From the IMG/VR virus record IMGVR_UViG_3300037628_000316, positions 1-26,865 of that record: a DNA stretch of 26,865 nt. One strand, 5' to 3'. Both the position numbers and the translations under genes were made by a program. Below are positions 16,805 to 24,915 of the stretch, one piece after another; the first letter of the stretch is position 1; each line of letters opens with the position of its first letter. A model generated the notes under the pieces. The model did no database searches. It had not been told where the DNA came from and saw only the letters and a program-made list of their open reading frames with translations. Source of the stretch: a virus.

Positions 16805-16828
16805 TGGTTATCTCCTTTTCATCCATCA

Positions 16829-17548
16829 TTACGGGCGACCACTAAACATATGGTCACCTGCAATACAGTCAATAAAGCTATTGGTTGTACCGTCGGAACC
16901 CACATCTCTAAGTAGACCCAAGTTGTTAATAGGAATTAGTTCAGCCGCTGAAGCTGATAATGCCACAGAGCAATCAACCTGATCGAGAGTACTTGTCAGG
17001 GTGAGGCTAACGGTAAATAAAGCAAAAGGTGCTCTCAAAAATTCATCGCCAACGGCAATATCATTTGCAAAAGCAACGCTTACTGTACCCGCAGTTGAAC
17101 TAACGCTTGTAATCTTTCGTATTGCTTCAGGGCCAACATTAGCTCCTGAATAACCCCACACAGTTCCCTCATCGAAGGTTGGTGAAGACCATGCAGCCGC
17201 TGTAGTTACGGCTAAGCCTGTTGTTGAAGCTGTAGTGACTGTTTGTTTTGAAAGAGCAGTGCCGTTTGAGCTACCGCCTGACAATTTAATACGATATACC
17301 GCATCAGGGTTTACGATAACACTAACCTGAGATTCAGGGTTTGAGCCATCGGCGTTTTGTGCAGTGCCATAAGTACCCGAATCAAGTGATAACCCCACAG
17401 CATCAGCACAACTAGTTGCTGTGGACTGTGCTAAACCATTACCGCCTGCCGCTGGTTTTAACAGCATTATGTTGGCAATAGTTGTCGCCGCAATGGGATA
17501 CTTGATAATCCGTGTACTGCCACCGTTTAGTATTTGGGTGCATTCCAT
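16829..17548 (-). CDS. head decoration-like protein
   Basis: 239 residues, rich in Ala, Thr, Ser and Gly with regular short strands (SQVSVIVNPDAVYRIKLSGG, EAIRKITSVSS, TVSVAFANDI). Lys is scarce, and the chain ends CIAGDHMFSGRP. No enzymatic motif. A beta-rich protein of this size directly upstream of the capsid gene and after the scaffold is usually a head-stabilising or decoration protein. GGAG lies seven bases before the ATG. Role inferred from position and composition. Confidence 0.55.
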   Translation of the reverse strand: MECTQILNGGSTRIIKYPIAATTIANIMLLKPAAGGNGLAQSTATSCADAVGLSLDSGTYGTAQNADGSNPESQVSVIVNPDAVYRIKLSGGSSNGTALSKQTVTTASTTGLAVTTAAAWSSPTFDEGTVWGYSGANVGPEAIRKITSVSSTAGTVSVAFANDIAVGDEFLRAPFALFTVSLTLTSTLDQVDCSVALSASAAELIPINNLGLLRDVGSDGTTNSFIDCIAGDHMFSGRP

Positions 17549-17569
17549 GATTAGTCTCCAATTAAAGTT

Positions 17570-17854
17570 TCATTCAGGCATAAAGACAGCGCATTGTTCA
17601 TTCGTTGCTTTACACCCATCACATTCCCCTACGACATTTCTTAATGGTGGCCTAGTTTGCCGCTCATAACGATATGCCTTCGGGTTGAACTTTGGAGTAC
17701 ATAGATGGCACAGACAAATGCATTTTTTAAGTTCAGCCAAATCAGTGACCCAACTCGCGGCAGTAGTAATAGCTCTCCTGCCGTTATTCTGCATGGCGAC
17801 CATTTTGCCTTCATCTGTTTCCCAATACTTGGGGTTACGGATTATATTAGCCAT
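17570..17854 (-). CDS. small cysteine-rich, probable zinc-binding protein
   Basis: 94 residues from the ATG at 17854; an upstream in-frame GTG at 17863 is less likely because no better ribosome site supports it. Two Cys pairs are visible, CLCHLC around residues 47-52 and CDGC near 78-81, with a further Cys close to the C-terminus. The spacing resembles a zinc ribbon or knuckle. The start lies inside the end of the scaffold gene, so translation is coupled. No family is assigned; it may be a small head-assembly factor. Confidence 0.55.
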   Translation of the reverse strand: MANIIRNPKYWETDEGKMVAMQNNGRRAITTAASWVTDLAELKKCICLCHLCTPKFNPKAYRYERQTRPPLRNVVGECDGCKATNEQCAVFMPE

Positions 17855-18605
17855 TTGCCGCACGCTTGCTTAAGTTTTTATCTTGATACTTCAGTTCAGA
17901 TTTTACCGCATCCCAATCAGAATAAATTCCCTGATCTATTTTAGATTGATAAAATCTGCGCTGCCGTGATGTTAAGTCTTTGGGTGAACTATCGGTGACA
18001 TTATCGTCGCCACCTTCACCACCCGCGTCTTGATGGGTCATCCTATCATGGGAACCCACACTAGCAGCCTCTAAAGCTTCAATTGGCCCAAAAGCAATTT
18101 TCAACGCTAGTAACTCGGTAGCCTTATTATTTGGCTGTCCTTCTTCAATTAATTTATTGAATTGTGCTGTTACTCTGCGTCTATCGTCTGTTCCTTCAAC
18201 TATCGCTTCTGGCCTTGCGGTCATATAGCGAGTTAGTCCTGTACTCGTTAGTTCATCTTGAGCTTGTTTGCCCACGGCGTTTTTTACGCCCTGATCTATC
18301 TTTGTTTGATTCTGGTTGTCGAGAATGTTATCCATTTGCTCTTGACTTATTTTACCATCATCCAAAAATTTATTAAGCTCCTGTCGAGTAAAAACAGGTT
18401 GGGGTTTTTCGACCTCTTCAGCTTTGGCTTTCGAGGCAACTCCTAATGTATTCTTACCCTGTAAAAGTTCTGATACTTGTTCCTGCAAGGAATTTTTCTC
18501 ATCATTTACTTTTTTAAAACGATCAAAAGGTATCATTTTATCGCCTGACGAAGCGTTCTCGGAATCGCCTGAAGCGGTAGATTCCTGTGATTTTACGTCT
18601 GTCAT
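17847..18605 (-). CDS. capsid scaffolding protein
   Basis: 252 residues from the ATG at 18605, with GGAG seven bases upstream; the upstream in-frame TTG at 18617 lies in the ribosome site itself. Features fit a scaffold: an acidic Ser/Glu-rich N-terminus, the IPFDRFKKVNDEKNSLQ motif (about 25-41) opening a coiled coil, a charged helical middle, and a basic C-terminal helix (KNLSKRAANG) that usually contacts the capsid protein. It guides procapsid assembly and is lost before DNA packaging. It lies three genes upstream of the capsid protein, and a terminator separates it from the portal cassette. Confidence 0.8.
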   Translation of the reverse strand: MTDVKSQESTASGDSENASSGDKMIPFDRFKKVNDEKNSLQEQVSELLQGKNTLGVASKAKAEEVEKPQPVFTRQELNKFLDDGKISQEQMDNILDNQNQTKIDQGVKNAVGKQAQDELTSTGLTRYMTARPEAIVEGTDDRRRVTAQFNKLIEEGQPNNKATELLALKIAFGPIEALEAASVGSHDRMTHQDAGGEGGDDNVTDSSPKDLTSRQRRFYQSKIDQGIYSDWDAVKSELKYQDKNLSKRAANG

Positions 18606-18667
18606 TGGATACTCCAATCATGGCTAAGGGGCCAAGAACCCGATCTGGTGAGGATCATTACACCAAT

Positions 18668-18700
18668 AAAAAAAGCCCCAAAGCTCGAAAGCTCTGGGGC
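18668..18700 (-). terminator. rho-independent terminator with UUCG loop
   Basis: On the minus strand an 11-base stem (outer GCCCCA/TGGGGC, inner GAGCT/AGCTT with one G-T pair) closes a UUCG tetraloop and is followed at once by seven T residues (18674 to 18668). It is one of the strongest structures in the window and sits about 60 bases before the scaffold ATG, so most transcripts from the packaging/portal genes should stop here unless antitermination occurs. Confidence 0.85.
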
Positions 18701-18724
18701 CAGTTATTAGGTTTCCCTTTCGTG

Positions 18725-18752
18725 ACTATACTATAAAATTTACAAAACGCAA
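18725..18752 (-). promoter_or_regulatory. weak promoter-like sequence before the terminator
   Basis: On the minus strand, TTGCGT (18747-18752) and TATAGT (18725-18730, five of six) are 16 bases apart. A second overlapping TATAGT lies at 18730-18735. It lies between the 54-residue gene and the hairpin; transcripts would begin near 18718, only about 20 bases before the terminator stem. The -35 match is poor, so this is tentative. Confidence 0.25.
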
Positions 18753-18756
18753 GTAC

Positions 18757-18921
18757 CTAAAAAATTCTTGTCTCTTTCTCGGTTTTAATTACTCTTGGCA
18801 ATCCATCTTTAAAATGCACAGTAATATGGCCTGTCATTCGTACTTTAGCGGCTAACATAAGTGCTTCCACTATCTCAGTAGGTAAGCAATTTGCAACCAC
18901 GGCTTTAATCTTTGCTTCCAT
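18757..18921 (-). CDS. 54-residue protein resembling YezD/DUF2292-type small proteins
   Basis: A short gene starting at 18921, inside the last 17 bases of the preceding gene, with AAGG eight bases upstream of the ATG. The N-terminal half is helical (IKAVVANCLPTEIVEALMLAAKV). The C-terminal half, GHITVHFKDGLPRVIKTEKE then TRIF, is two strands and a turn closely matching the small YezD/DUF2292 pattern (GSxTxxxxDGxxxxIxxxEKxR). Function of that family is unknown. The terminator begins about 57 bases after its stop, making it the last gene of the packaging/portal transcript. Confidence 0.55.
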   Translation of the reverse strand: MEAKIKAVVANCLPTEIVEALMLAAKVRMTGHITVHFKDGLPRVIKTEKETRIF

Positions 18922-19285
18922 CTTCTAACCTTGCTAATAAATCTTTTGCCGTCTCACCGTCTTCAATAATAGCCTTTGGTAACTCAATTAAATTTGTTAA
19001 AATATTATATCTTTCATTTGATACTAAATACCCCCTTTTAAGCTGAGCCATATCTTCGTCCTTGGTTTTAACGCTTTGTAGTGCCTCAGTATAGTAGGCC
19101 ATCATAACCTCGGCCTCATCTAATGTAGACTGAATAAAACTTAAAAACATATCCCAATTGGGGTCGTTAGTAAGGTGCTTCATATTAACCGCTTGACGTG
19201 AAATGGTTTTCGCCGCAGTTACCTGTTCAGGAGATACTTTTTTTTCAGGAAGCGATGCAAGCCAATCCTTTTTATCTATGGTCAT
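18905..19285 (-). CDS. hypothetical protein after the portal gene
   Basis: 126 residues, soluble and helical with many Lys, Glu and Asp. The central stretch (around LSFIQSTLDEAEVMMAYYTEALQSVKT) and the C-terminal ARLEDGSKD suggest a coiled-coil-like helical bundle. It starts in a four-base ATGA overlap with the portal stop and its own end overlaps the 54-residue gene. No family recognised; small helical genes at this position may be head-assembly factors. Confidence 0.55.
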   Translation of the reverse strand: MTIDKKDWLASLPEKKVSPEQVTAAKTISRQAVNMKHLTNDPNWDMFLSFIQSTLDEAEVMMAYYTEALQSVKTKDEDMAQLKRGYLVSNERYNILTNLIELPKAIIEDGETAKDLLARLEDGSKD

Positions 19286-21657
19286 TGTGGGTTCCCCGAT
19301 CCATTTCCATTAAGTCCAGGCAAGGTTTGGTCTACTAATTGCCCATCTTGAACATTTGTTGGCATAGCCATTGGGTTTTCTTGTGGTGCGCCAGGCGATT
19401 GCGCCGCAGGTGAGGCATTATTCTGTCCTGCCGCCGCTTGTTGTTGCGCCTGCACTTGCTCTTGTTGCGCCCGTTGTGCCACTTGTTCCATATAAGGTTT
19501 TAGCAATTCAGCTACATGTTGCGGAGGGAGATGCCCAAAATCATCGCTTTGTATAAATTCTTGTAATTTTTGCAAATGCGCCGCAGCACCTTCAGCGGGT
19601 ACGCCATATGGTTTTTGACCCTGCGCAACTAATAACAGCACATCTTCGACAAATAATTTACGCATTGTTGCATCTGGACTAGGTGGGCTGAGATATTGGT
19701 CAGGATCTTGCCCCATGACTTTACCCCAATCCCGTTGCAAGCGATAAATACCCTCTTGGTCAATAATTCCCAACTGAAGATTAATATCTGAAATATATCT
19801 ATCCATCATTACGGTCATGGCCTGCTCAAGTGCCTGACGTGAGGTATTAAACGCATTTGCATCAAAGTCGAAAGAAAAACTACCCCTTATCTCTTGAACC
19901 GATTCAATCTTAGAATATGGCTCGTCCTCTTTTGAGCGACTTTTGGCTATTAATATTTTTTTATCTTTAGGAAGAAATATTTGATTTAATTCGTGTATCA
20001 TAGAGTAAATATCTCTTAACCCCATATAAAACCGTCTTAAAATGCGTTCGGGACGTGCCTCAGCGTTGTTTTGCATCATTGCCATGCCTGTAACAGTTCT
20101 AAGGGCTGTAGCACCGCCGGGGGGAACCCTGCCAAGTTGTTGGTCGCCCACTAACGTTAGACGCTCTTGCATATTATTTAACAATCCGATTGTATTTGCG
20201 CCCATAACACCTGCTTGATTATTCATTTGAGGAAAATGAACATCCCTTGATGGGTCCATCAAGGGATAGCCCTCACCTGGGGCTAAACGGATAACTTCAG
20301 GACGCATACCACCCGCCGCCCGATAGAAGAAAAATGGGGAATTGGTTATAGTTGTAGAATCAATCATCTGGTCATAGGTGATTTTCATGGCATCGTGTGT
20401 GCCTTCGGTTAGTTCTAGTTGACTTATGCCCCCTACACGACCTTTAATGGGAATAAAACTTGCTGTGGCTAGTGGTCTGCGTGGTTTAGGAAAGGGGTAC
20501 ATTTCTGTCATTAGTACGGCTTTAGCCACTTTTCCTGACAATTCCCTTATAACCCACCAAATAACATCTTCATCTAGCCCATCGCCATTTATATCAAAGC
20601 GGTCAAAACATGTGTATCGAGTTAATTGTTTATGGCTTTCTGCCCCTGTTTGTGGGTTTGTTTCAGTTCCACTCACCCCATCAAAGGTGTCTTTGGCTCT
20701 ATCGGTGTCATCGTGGTCTGAGCTAGGTGCAACGGCTGTTAGTCCCTTAACGTCTTCGTCTGTAAGACCATCATACCAACCCTTTTTCTGTAATCGTACA
20801 ACTTCATCAACTGTTGGATAATCTACTAAAATAACGGCTTGCGCACCTCTTGGGTTAGAAGGTGACGGTGGTTGTAAATTAGCCGCTCGCACGGGAAATA
20901 AAACCGACTCCCAATCCTTAACCATTGGTGCAGGCCCATCAAAAACATTGGCAAACTTTGTTGTCACCATTTCCACACCATTATCGTCGGTATAAAAGGA
21001 CACATCCATTTTTGAGGTGTCTTCGTTGGTTATTGACCAATCCCAAAACTCTTTTCCCTTAGACACTGTTTCCACAGCCGTTGGATAATTTTTAGAAATT
21101 ATGGCTTTAAAATATTCTTCTGGGCTAACATCTTCGGGTATTTGAGGAAACATTAGCGCGTCACTTACTTGTGCGCGTTCTTTTACCCACGGGATGAAGG
21201 CAACAAAATGCCCATCATTAGTAAAAGTTTCCGTTAATTCAGAAATAAAATTTTCACCATTCATATCAACAAACAATTGATGGTCTATAACTTGGTCTAC
21301 TTTTTCCGCACGTTCACTAGAAACCTTATCGGTTGCTCTAGCGGTAACAGGGGGGCGTGCGGACATTACGGCAATATGAAGGGTATCTTGTACCCTAAGT
21401 GATTGACCCGTCATATCTGGGAGTTTAATATCGGAGCTATCAGCCCAAGGCCAATTTTTTCCTTCCGTCCACTGTCTAAACTTAGCGTGGCGTTGCATTA
21501 ATTCAAATCTAGCTGTAGAGCGATCATTTTCCCATTTATCCGCAAATGTTTTCACACGGTTATAAATATCACCAGCTTTGAACTTAAAGGAATCTTTACG
21601 GGAGCGTCTAATGCGCACTCCATTAATGACTTCTTTTTGCTTTTTCTCTTTCGCCAC
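19282..21657 (-). CDS. portal protein
   Basis: 791 residues, in the size range of podovirus-like portals such as P22. It would form the twelve-fold ring at the head vertex through which DNA is pumped. Visible features include an N-terminal basic segment, the ENDRSTARFELMQRHAKFRQWTEG helix (about 43-66), a conserved-looking WPWADSSDIKLP stretch, a long mixed alpha/beta body, and a Gln/Ala-rich C-terminal coil (about 735-775) ending in a Gly/Asn-rich tail. It follows TerL after two small genes. Its start overlaps the previous gene by 35 bases and its stop overlaps the next by four. Confidence 0.85.
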   Translation of the reverse strand: MAKEKKQKEVINGVRIRRSRKDSFKFKAGDIYNRVKTFADKWENDRSTARFELMQRHAKFRQWTEGKNWPWADSSDIKLPDMTGQSLRVQDTLHIAVMSARPPVTARATDKVSSERAEKVDQVIDHQLFVDMNGENFISELTETFTNDGHFVAFIPWVKERAQVSDALMFPQIPEDVSPEEYFKAIISKNYPTAVETVSKGKEFWDWSITNEDTSKMDVSFYTDDNGVEMVTTKFANVFDGPAPMVKDWESVLFPVRAANLQPPSPSNPRGAQAVILVDYPTVDEVVRLQKKGWYDGLTDEDVKGLTAVAPSSDHDDTDRAKDTFDGVSGTETNPQTGAESHKQLTRYTCFDRFDINGDGLDEDVIWWVIRELSGKVAKAVLMTEMYPFPKPRRPLATASFIPIKGRVGGISQLELTEGTHDAMKITYDQMIDSTTITNSPFFFYRAAGGMRPEVIRLAPGEGYPLMDPSRDVHFPQMNNQAGVMGANTIGLLNNMQERLTLVGDQQLGRVPPGGATALRTVTGMAMMQNNAEARPERILRRFYMGLRDIYSMIHELNQIFLPKDKKILIAKSRSKEDEPYSKIESVQEIRGSFSFDFDANAFNTSRQALEQAMTVMMDRYISDINLQLGIIDQEGIYRLQRDWGKVMGQDPDQYLSPPSPDATMRKLFVEDVLLLVAQGQKPYGVPAEGAAAHLQKLQEFIQSDDFGHLPPQHVAELLKPYMEQVAQRAQQEQVQAQQQAAAGQNNASPAAQSPGAPQENPMAMPTNVQDGQLVDQTLPGLNGNGSGNPQ

Positions 21658-22054
21658 GGTCTAAAGTCCTTTCTATAGCTAAAATTCCCAACGGTTTGTT
21701 CTTAGCAAAGTCTATAACATTTTTTCGATGTATTTCCAACTGCTCGTCTGACTTAGGATTAGTCACCACCGCAGTTTGTGCAATCAGCTCCTCGTCCTTA
21801 AACGCCGCTAAGACATTATTCCAAATCACTCCGATGTTTTCATTTACCTTACTCAACATTTCTTCGTGTATGCTTAAGCGGGTAATTTTTCCATCTAACA
21901 GCAGTAAATAAACATCATAGCACTCTTTTAGTGGACTTCCTATTTTCATAGGTCTGCCCTCAAACGGATGACTATTTGGAAATGATGCATTAATCTCATA
22001 GACCTCTTTGCCCGAAAGGGCGCAACAGCCTGTCATATTTACGCTTGCGTTCAT
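21623..22054 (-). CDS. hypothetical protein with N-terminal Cys pair
   Basis: 143 residues. The N-terminal part has CCALSGKEVYEINASFPNSH then PFEGRPMKIGSPL (about 10-42), a compact beta-rich, possibly metal-binding region. The rest is helical with a basic C-terminus (GEREKAKRSH). The ATG overlaps the preceding stop by four bases (ATGA), and its own end overlaps the portal start by 35 bases. No function can be assigned. Its place between TerL and portal suggests a packaging or head-assembly accessory. Confidence 0.55.
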   Translation of the reverse strand: MNASVNMTGCCALSGKEVYEINASFPNSHPFEGRPMKIGSPLKECYDVYLLLLDGKITRLSIHEEMLSKVNENIGVIWNNVLAAFKDEELIAQTAVVTNPKSDEQLEIHRKNVIDFAKNKPLGILAIERTLDRGEREKAKRSH

Positions 22055-22290
22055 ATTTTATCTGGCAATGTGAAGTTATTTTTAGTGTGTTTTTTTCTCA
22101 GTGCAACAAGTTTTTTACTAAAACCTAAGGCTAGTTGGGAATGCAATACATCAAGTTCGTTCATATATTCTTGAACTTTGGTTAGACAGTCGGGGCAATA
22201 AATAGCAGGAACTACATGTCCTACAGGCTCTAGACTGGACATTGTATCCTCTTGTTTGCCACAACCATCACAAATATATTTATGAGCCAT
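22051..22290 (-). CDS. small Cys4 zinc-finger-like protein
   Basis: 79 residues from the ATG at 22290; an upstream in-frame TTG at 22317 is less convincing. Two CxxC pairs (C7-x2-C10 and C32-x2-C35) with 21 residues between them form a zinc-ribbon-like unit, followed by a helix (EYMNELDVLHSQLALGFSKK) and a basic tail. It overlaps the TerL end by 11 bases. It could act as a nucleic-acid-binding packaging accessory or a small regulator. Family not assigned. Confidence 0.6.
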   Translation of the reverse strand: MAHKYICDGCGKQEDTMSSLEPVGHVVPAIYCPDCLTKVQEYMNELDVLHSQLALGFSKKLVALRKKHTKNNFTLPDKI

Positions 22291-23929
22291 AAGCCCCTGA
22301 CCTTCTTCCTGCACCAATAATAGGTGCGCCGTTTTTCAACATATTAAAGTCTGGTCTATAATTACCCAAATATTTAAGCATGGTAGGGTAATCATCAAAT
22401 TTTTCTCTTGGGGTTTGTTTTACGTCACGTTCCTGATTTTTTTTATATTCGCCCCATGAATATCTTTTTAACTGATAAATTGTATTTTCGCAACGTTTAT
22501 GAATATGAAGCCGTGGTTTTCTTAAATGTGGGTCGGGCTTTAACATACCATTTACCCATGAGCGTCCCACTGAGCTATCATCTGCAAGTTCTACATAAAT
22601 TCCACATCTAGCAAATTCTTCTTGCCATGTATCGCCCCGTGTTTGTCCTGCGGGTGAGCGTCCCATATTGGGGTCAACCAATCTTAGAGATGCGTGTATT
22701 CCATATTGACGCTCAATTTCATTAATATATTCCCTCATATTCTCGGTTTGTCCTTCAAACTCACCATCAGCCACCACCCAACAATCATCATTAGGGTCTA
22801 TTGCCACCCACATAAACATATGGGGTTTACGAGGATGGGGGTCTAATAACCACACTACAGGCCAAGAGGGGCTAATATCAAATTCTTGCACATGGCAATA
22901 TGTTTCTAAATCATCAGAACCCGTTATCGGACAAATCCATCCCTCCATAGGAAGTACGTTTTTGCCTGCTTTAAACGACCAAACCTCTTCATGGTCGGTA
23001 AATCCTGGATGAATTAAATTAGAAAAGCGTATTGGTTGCCCTAAAATACGCACTCGTTTCATTTCTTCATCCCATTTATCCATTTGTTTAGCAATGGCAT
23101 CTTGGTCTAGATGGGGGTTATCGGTAGTGTAAAGCTCAAACCAGTCTATATCAGGGTCACTCGCAGCCTTGTCGTATATTTCATCATAAATCCAATCAAC
23201 AGGAATAGCGGGATCGTCAGGCCACGTCATTGCTAAAATGATTTTGCCATTAACACGCATGGTACGGGCTTGATTTTCGGTAAAAATAGGGTATGTAGGC
23301 GGTTCATCTAGCATTACAATATGATAATCTCCAGATGCAAAGTCTTCGGGATCATTGTCGTGAGACATAAATTGGATTTTTGAATGTCCTAGAACCTTTT
23401 CCCTGTCGTTAGGGTCACGACACAGCACCGTTAAGGTACGCAACTTCTCAGACCAAGACTTTTTCCAATCGCCATCAATCAAGCAATCCCTTGGAACCCA
23501 CCCCCAATGACCCTGAGAACCGCCGATAGGAGCCATACCCGTCCATTGGTTCCATTTTAGCTTAGGAAGCATAATAGGGTGCATTACGGTTGTTAGCGAT
23601 TCCACCACAATACGGGTGTTTATCGGCCCACGGAACTTTTTTTCTGATAAGTGCTTACAGCTATCAGGAAACACTCCAGTAGCACACATTACAAGCTCCA
23701 CAAGGCAAGCTTCAGACTTACCACTGCCATTTCCGCCCCCCGCTCCGATAATATGACAATCCGACGAGTGCATTCTCATGTGACGCTCAGTAATAGGTTT
23801 ATAATACTGGATTTGATTTACCTTGCGATCATCCTCAGCTAGACCCACTACCTGATTTAACAAGGCCTCAAACTCAAAATCTCCGAGCTTTCCTATGGCC
23901 TCGCCTGTTAAATCAGATAAATCAGACAT
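22280..23929 (-). CDS. terminase large subunit (packaging ATPase and nuclease)
   Basis: 549 residues. It would drive DNA into the head by ATP hydrolysis and cut the concatemer. The ATPase domain has Walker A G65-GNGSG-K71-S72, Walker B I204-V-M-L-D208-E209, and a coupling motif LAMTW near 232-236. The C-terminal RNase H-like nuclease shows acidic residues in LLDPHP (D363), LVDPNMG (D419) and FDDYPTMLKY (near 515). The start overlaps the end of the Ntn hydrolase gene by eight bases. Full length with no missing motif. Family firm; the packaging mode (cos or headful) is not decided by the protein alone. Confidence 0.93.
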   Translation of the reverse strand: MSDLSDLTGEAIGKLGDFEFEALLNQVVGLAEDDRKVNQIQYYKPITERHMRMHSSDCHIIGAGGGNGSGKSEACLVELVMCATGVFPDSCKHLSEKKFRGPINTRIVVESLTTVMHPIMLPKLKWNQWTGMAPIGGSQGHWGWVPRDCLIDGDWKKSWSEKLRTLTVLCRDPNDREKVLGHSKIQFMSHDNDPEDFASGDYHIVMLDEPPTYPIFTENQARTMRVNGKIILAMTWPDDPAIPVDWIYDEIYDKAASDPDIDWFELYTTDNPHLDQDAIAKQMDKWDEEMKRVRILGQPIRFSNLIHPGFTDHEEVWSFKAGKNVLPMEGWICPITGSDDLETYCHVQEFDISPSWPVVWLLDPHPRKPHMFMWVAIDPNDDCWVVADGEFEGQTENMREYINEIERQYGIHASLRLVDPNMGRSPAGQTRGDTWQEEFARCGIYVELADDSSVGRSWVNGMLKPDPHLRKPRLHIHKRCENTIYQLKRYSWGEYKKNQERDVKQTPREKFDDYPTMLKYLGNYRPDFNMLKNGAPIIGAGRRSGAYGS

Positions 23930-24362
23930 CGTTTAAACTCAACACATCAACGCCAAGTCCGCAATTTCTATCAAGTTTAATTGCCAATTCTACAGCCTCT
24001 CTTGGTGATTTACCCAATGTCATAGCAGATAAAGCGAAATCACCTCCTGAACCACCTATGAAAAAAGGTAAGTTAATTTTTACAAAATCATGCTTTAAAA
24101 GATGTTGTATGCCATGCTTTTTTGAAATTGTCATAAAATCATATCCTACATCTTTTTCGTCAGGCCTGTCATCTAAAGTTGCCTCTTTTTTTACATATAA
24201 TTTAAACCACTCAATTAATCTTTGTCCATAATCTACGTCGCCAGCGATTCCTACAATATATTCACCAACTATAAAAACCTTACAAACAGGAAACGACTGT
24301 CCAAACATCCGAGCCTTACGGTCTGCCGCCATTGTTACTCCGTCAGTTGCAATTACCGTCAT
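23922..24362 (-). CDS. HslV/proteasome-like N-terminal nucleophile hydrolase
   Basis: 146 residues, slightly shorter than bacterial HslV. After removal of Met1 the N-terminal Thr2 (MTVIATDGVTMAADRK) is the expected nucleophile. D14 in AAD and K28 in CKVFIVGE match the positions of the catalytic Asp and Lys of the Ntn fold, and IGGSGGDFALSA (102-113) is the conserved GSGG turn. It should be a threonine-type peptidase. Similar free-standing genes occur next to terminase genes in other podovirus-like phages. No HslU-type ATPase is in the window. AAGAGG lies eight bases before the ATG, and the gene overlaps TerL by eight bases. A head-maturation role is inferred. Confidence 0.85.
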   Translation of the reverse strand: MTVIATDGVTMAADRKARMFGQSFPVCKVFIVGEYIVGIAGDVDYGQRLIEWFKLYVKKEATLDDRPDEKDVGYDFMTISKKHGIQHLLKHDFVKINLPFFIGGSGGDFALSAMTLGKSPREAVELAIKLDRNCGLGVDVLSLNDV

Positions 24363-24405
24363 ATTAAATACCTCTTTTTAATTTCGCTGATTTACTATTG
24401 TTTTT

Positions 24406-24411
24406 ATTATA
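24406..24411 (-). promoter_or_regulatory. TATAAT box upstream of the Ntn hydrolase gene
   Basis: A perfect TATAAT on the minus strand, 44 bases before the Ntn hydrolase ATG, in the 110-base gap after the TerS-like gene. The following bases (AAAAAC) match those after the TATAAT at 24916-24921 (TAAAAC). No -35 hexamer is visible; the equivalent region is GC-rich (GGGCGG). It may be an activator-dependent promoter, but AT-rich gaps give such boxes by chance. Confidence 0.25.
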
Positions 24412-24472
24412 TAATACTCTACATACTGCCGCCCTTATCCGTCTTTGGGTTATGCCACATCGACGTTTAATC

Positions 24473-24847
24473 CTACCCATCAATTATCTCACCCTCAATC
24501 ACAGGAACCGATATCCCTCGCATCCTAGCCTGCTCCAAAATAATAGGCAACAACTTATTAATCGTACGCCTATCATCATTAGAAACAATCTGCGTCGGCT
24601 CACCCATCAATAACTGACGCCTGTCAAACATAACCTTAACTAAATCAGATAACTGCTTAACACTCGCATCACGCAAAGTCGCCTCATCTAAAAAATGTAA
24701 CGCCAAACTCAAACGCTTCTCTATATCAGACAATAAACTCTCGGTCGTCATCTTCTTCTGAGCATCATAACCAACCAGAGGAGCCTCTACCAACGCACCC
24801 TCCCCACGCAATGCTGCGACACTTACATCTAAATCATCCTCTGACAT
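24473..24847 (-). CDS. terminase small subunit-like protein
   Basis: 124 residues and the first gene of the late block. An acidic N-terminus precedes a helical core (SLLSDIEKRLSLALHFLDEATLRD, then VKQLSDLVKVMF). The segment DRRQLLMGEPTQIVS (75-89) and the terminal IEGEIIDG occur in small helical proteins encoded directly upstream of terminase genes. Small terminase subunits bind the packaging site and stimulate the large subunit. No helix-turn-helix is clear. AAGGA lies eight bases before the ATG. An unrelated regulator or early structural protein remains possible, so the call rests mainly on position. Confidence 0.5.
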   Translation of the reverse strand: MSEDDLDVSVAALRGEGALVEAPLVGYDAQKKMTTESLLSDIEKRLSLALHFLDEATLRDASVKQLSDLVKVMFDRRQLLMGEPTQIVSNDDRRTINKLLPIILEQARMRGISVPVIEGEIIDG

Positions 24848-24881
24848 ATCTAATTCCTTTATCTAACCATAACCCTTTTCT

Positions 24882-24909
24882 AAAAAAAATTCAAAAAAAA
24901 TTTAAAAAA
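24882..24909. promoter_or_regulatory. phased A-tracts (probable bent DNA)
   Basis: Three A-runs on the plus strand (882-889, 893-900 and 904-909 of the 24-kb block) have centres about 10 to 11 bases apart, so their curvature should add up. They lie in the 5' leader of the TerS-like gene, directly downstream of the late TATAAT box. Bent DNA is typical near promoters, origins and packaging sites; which applies here is unknown. Confidence 0.5.
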
Positions 24910-24915
24910 GTTTTA

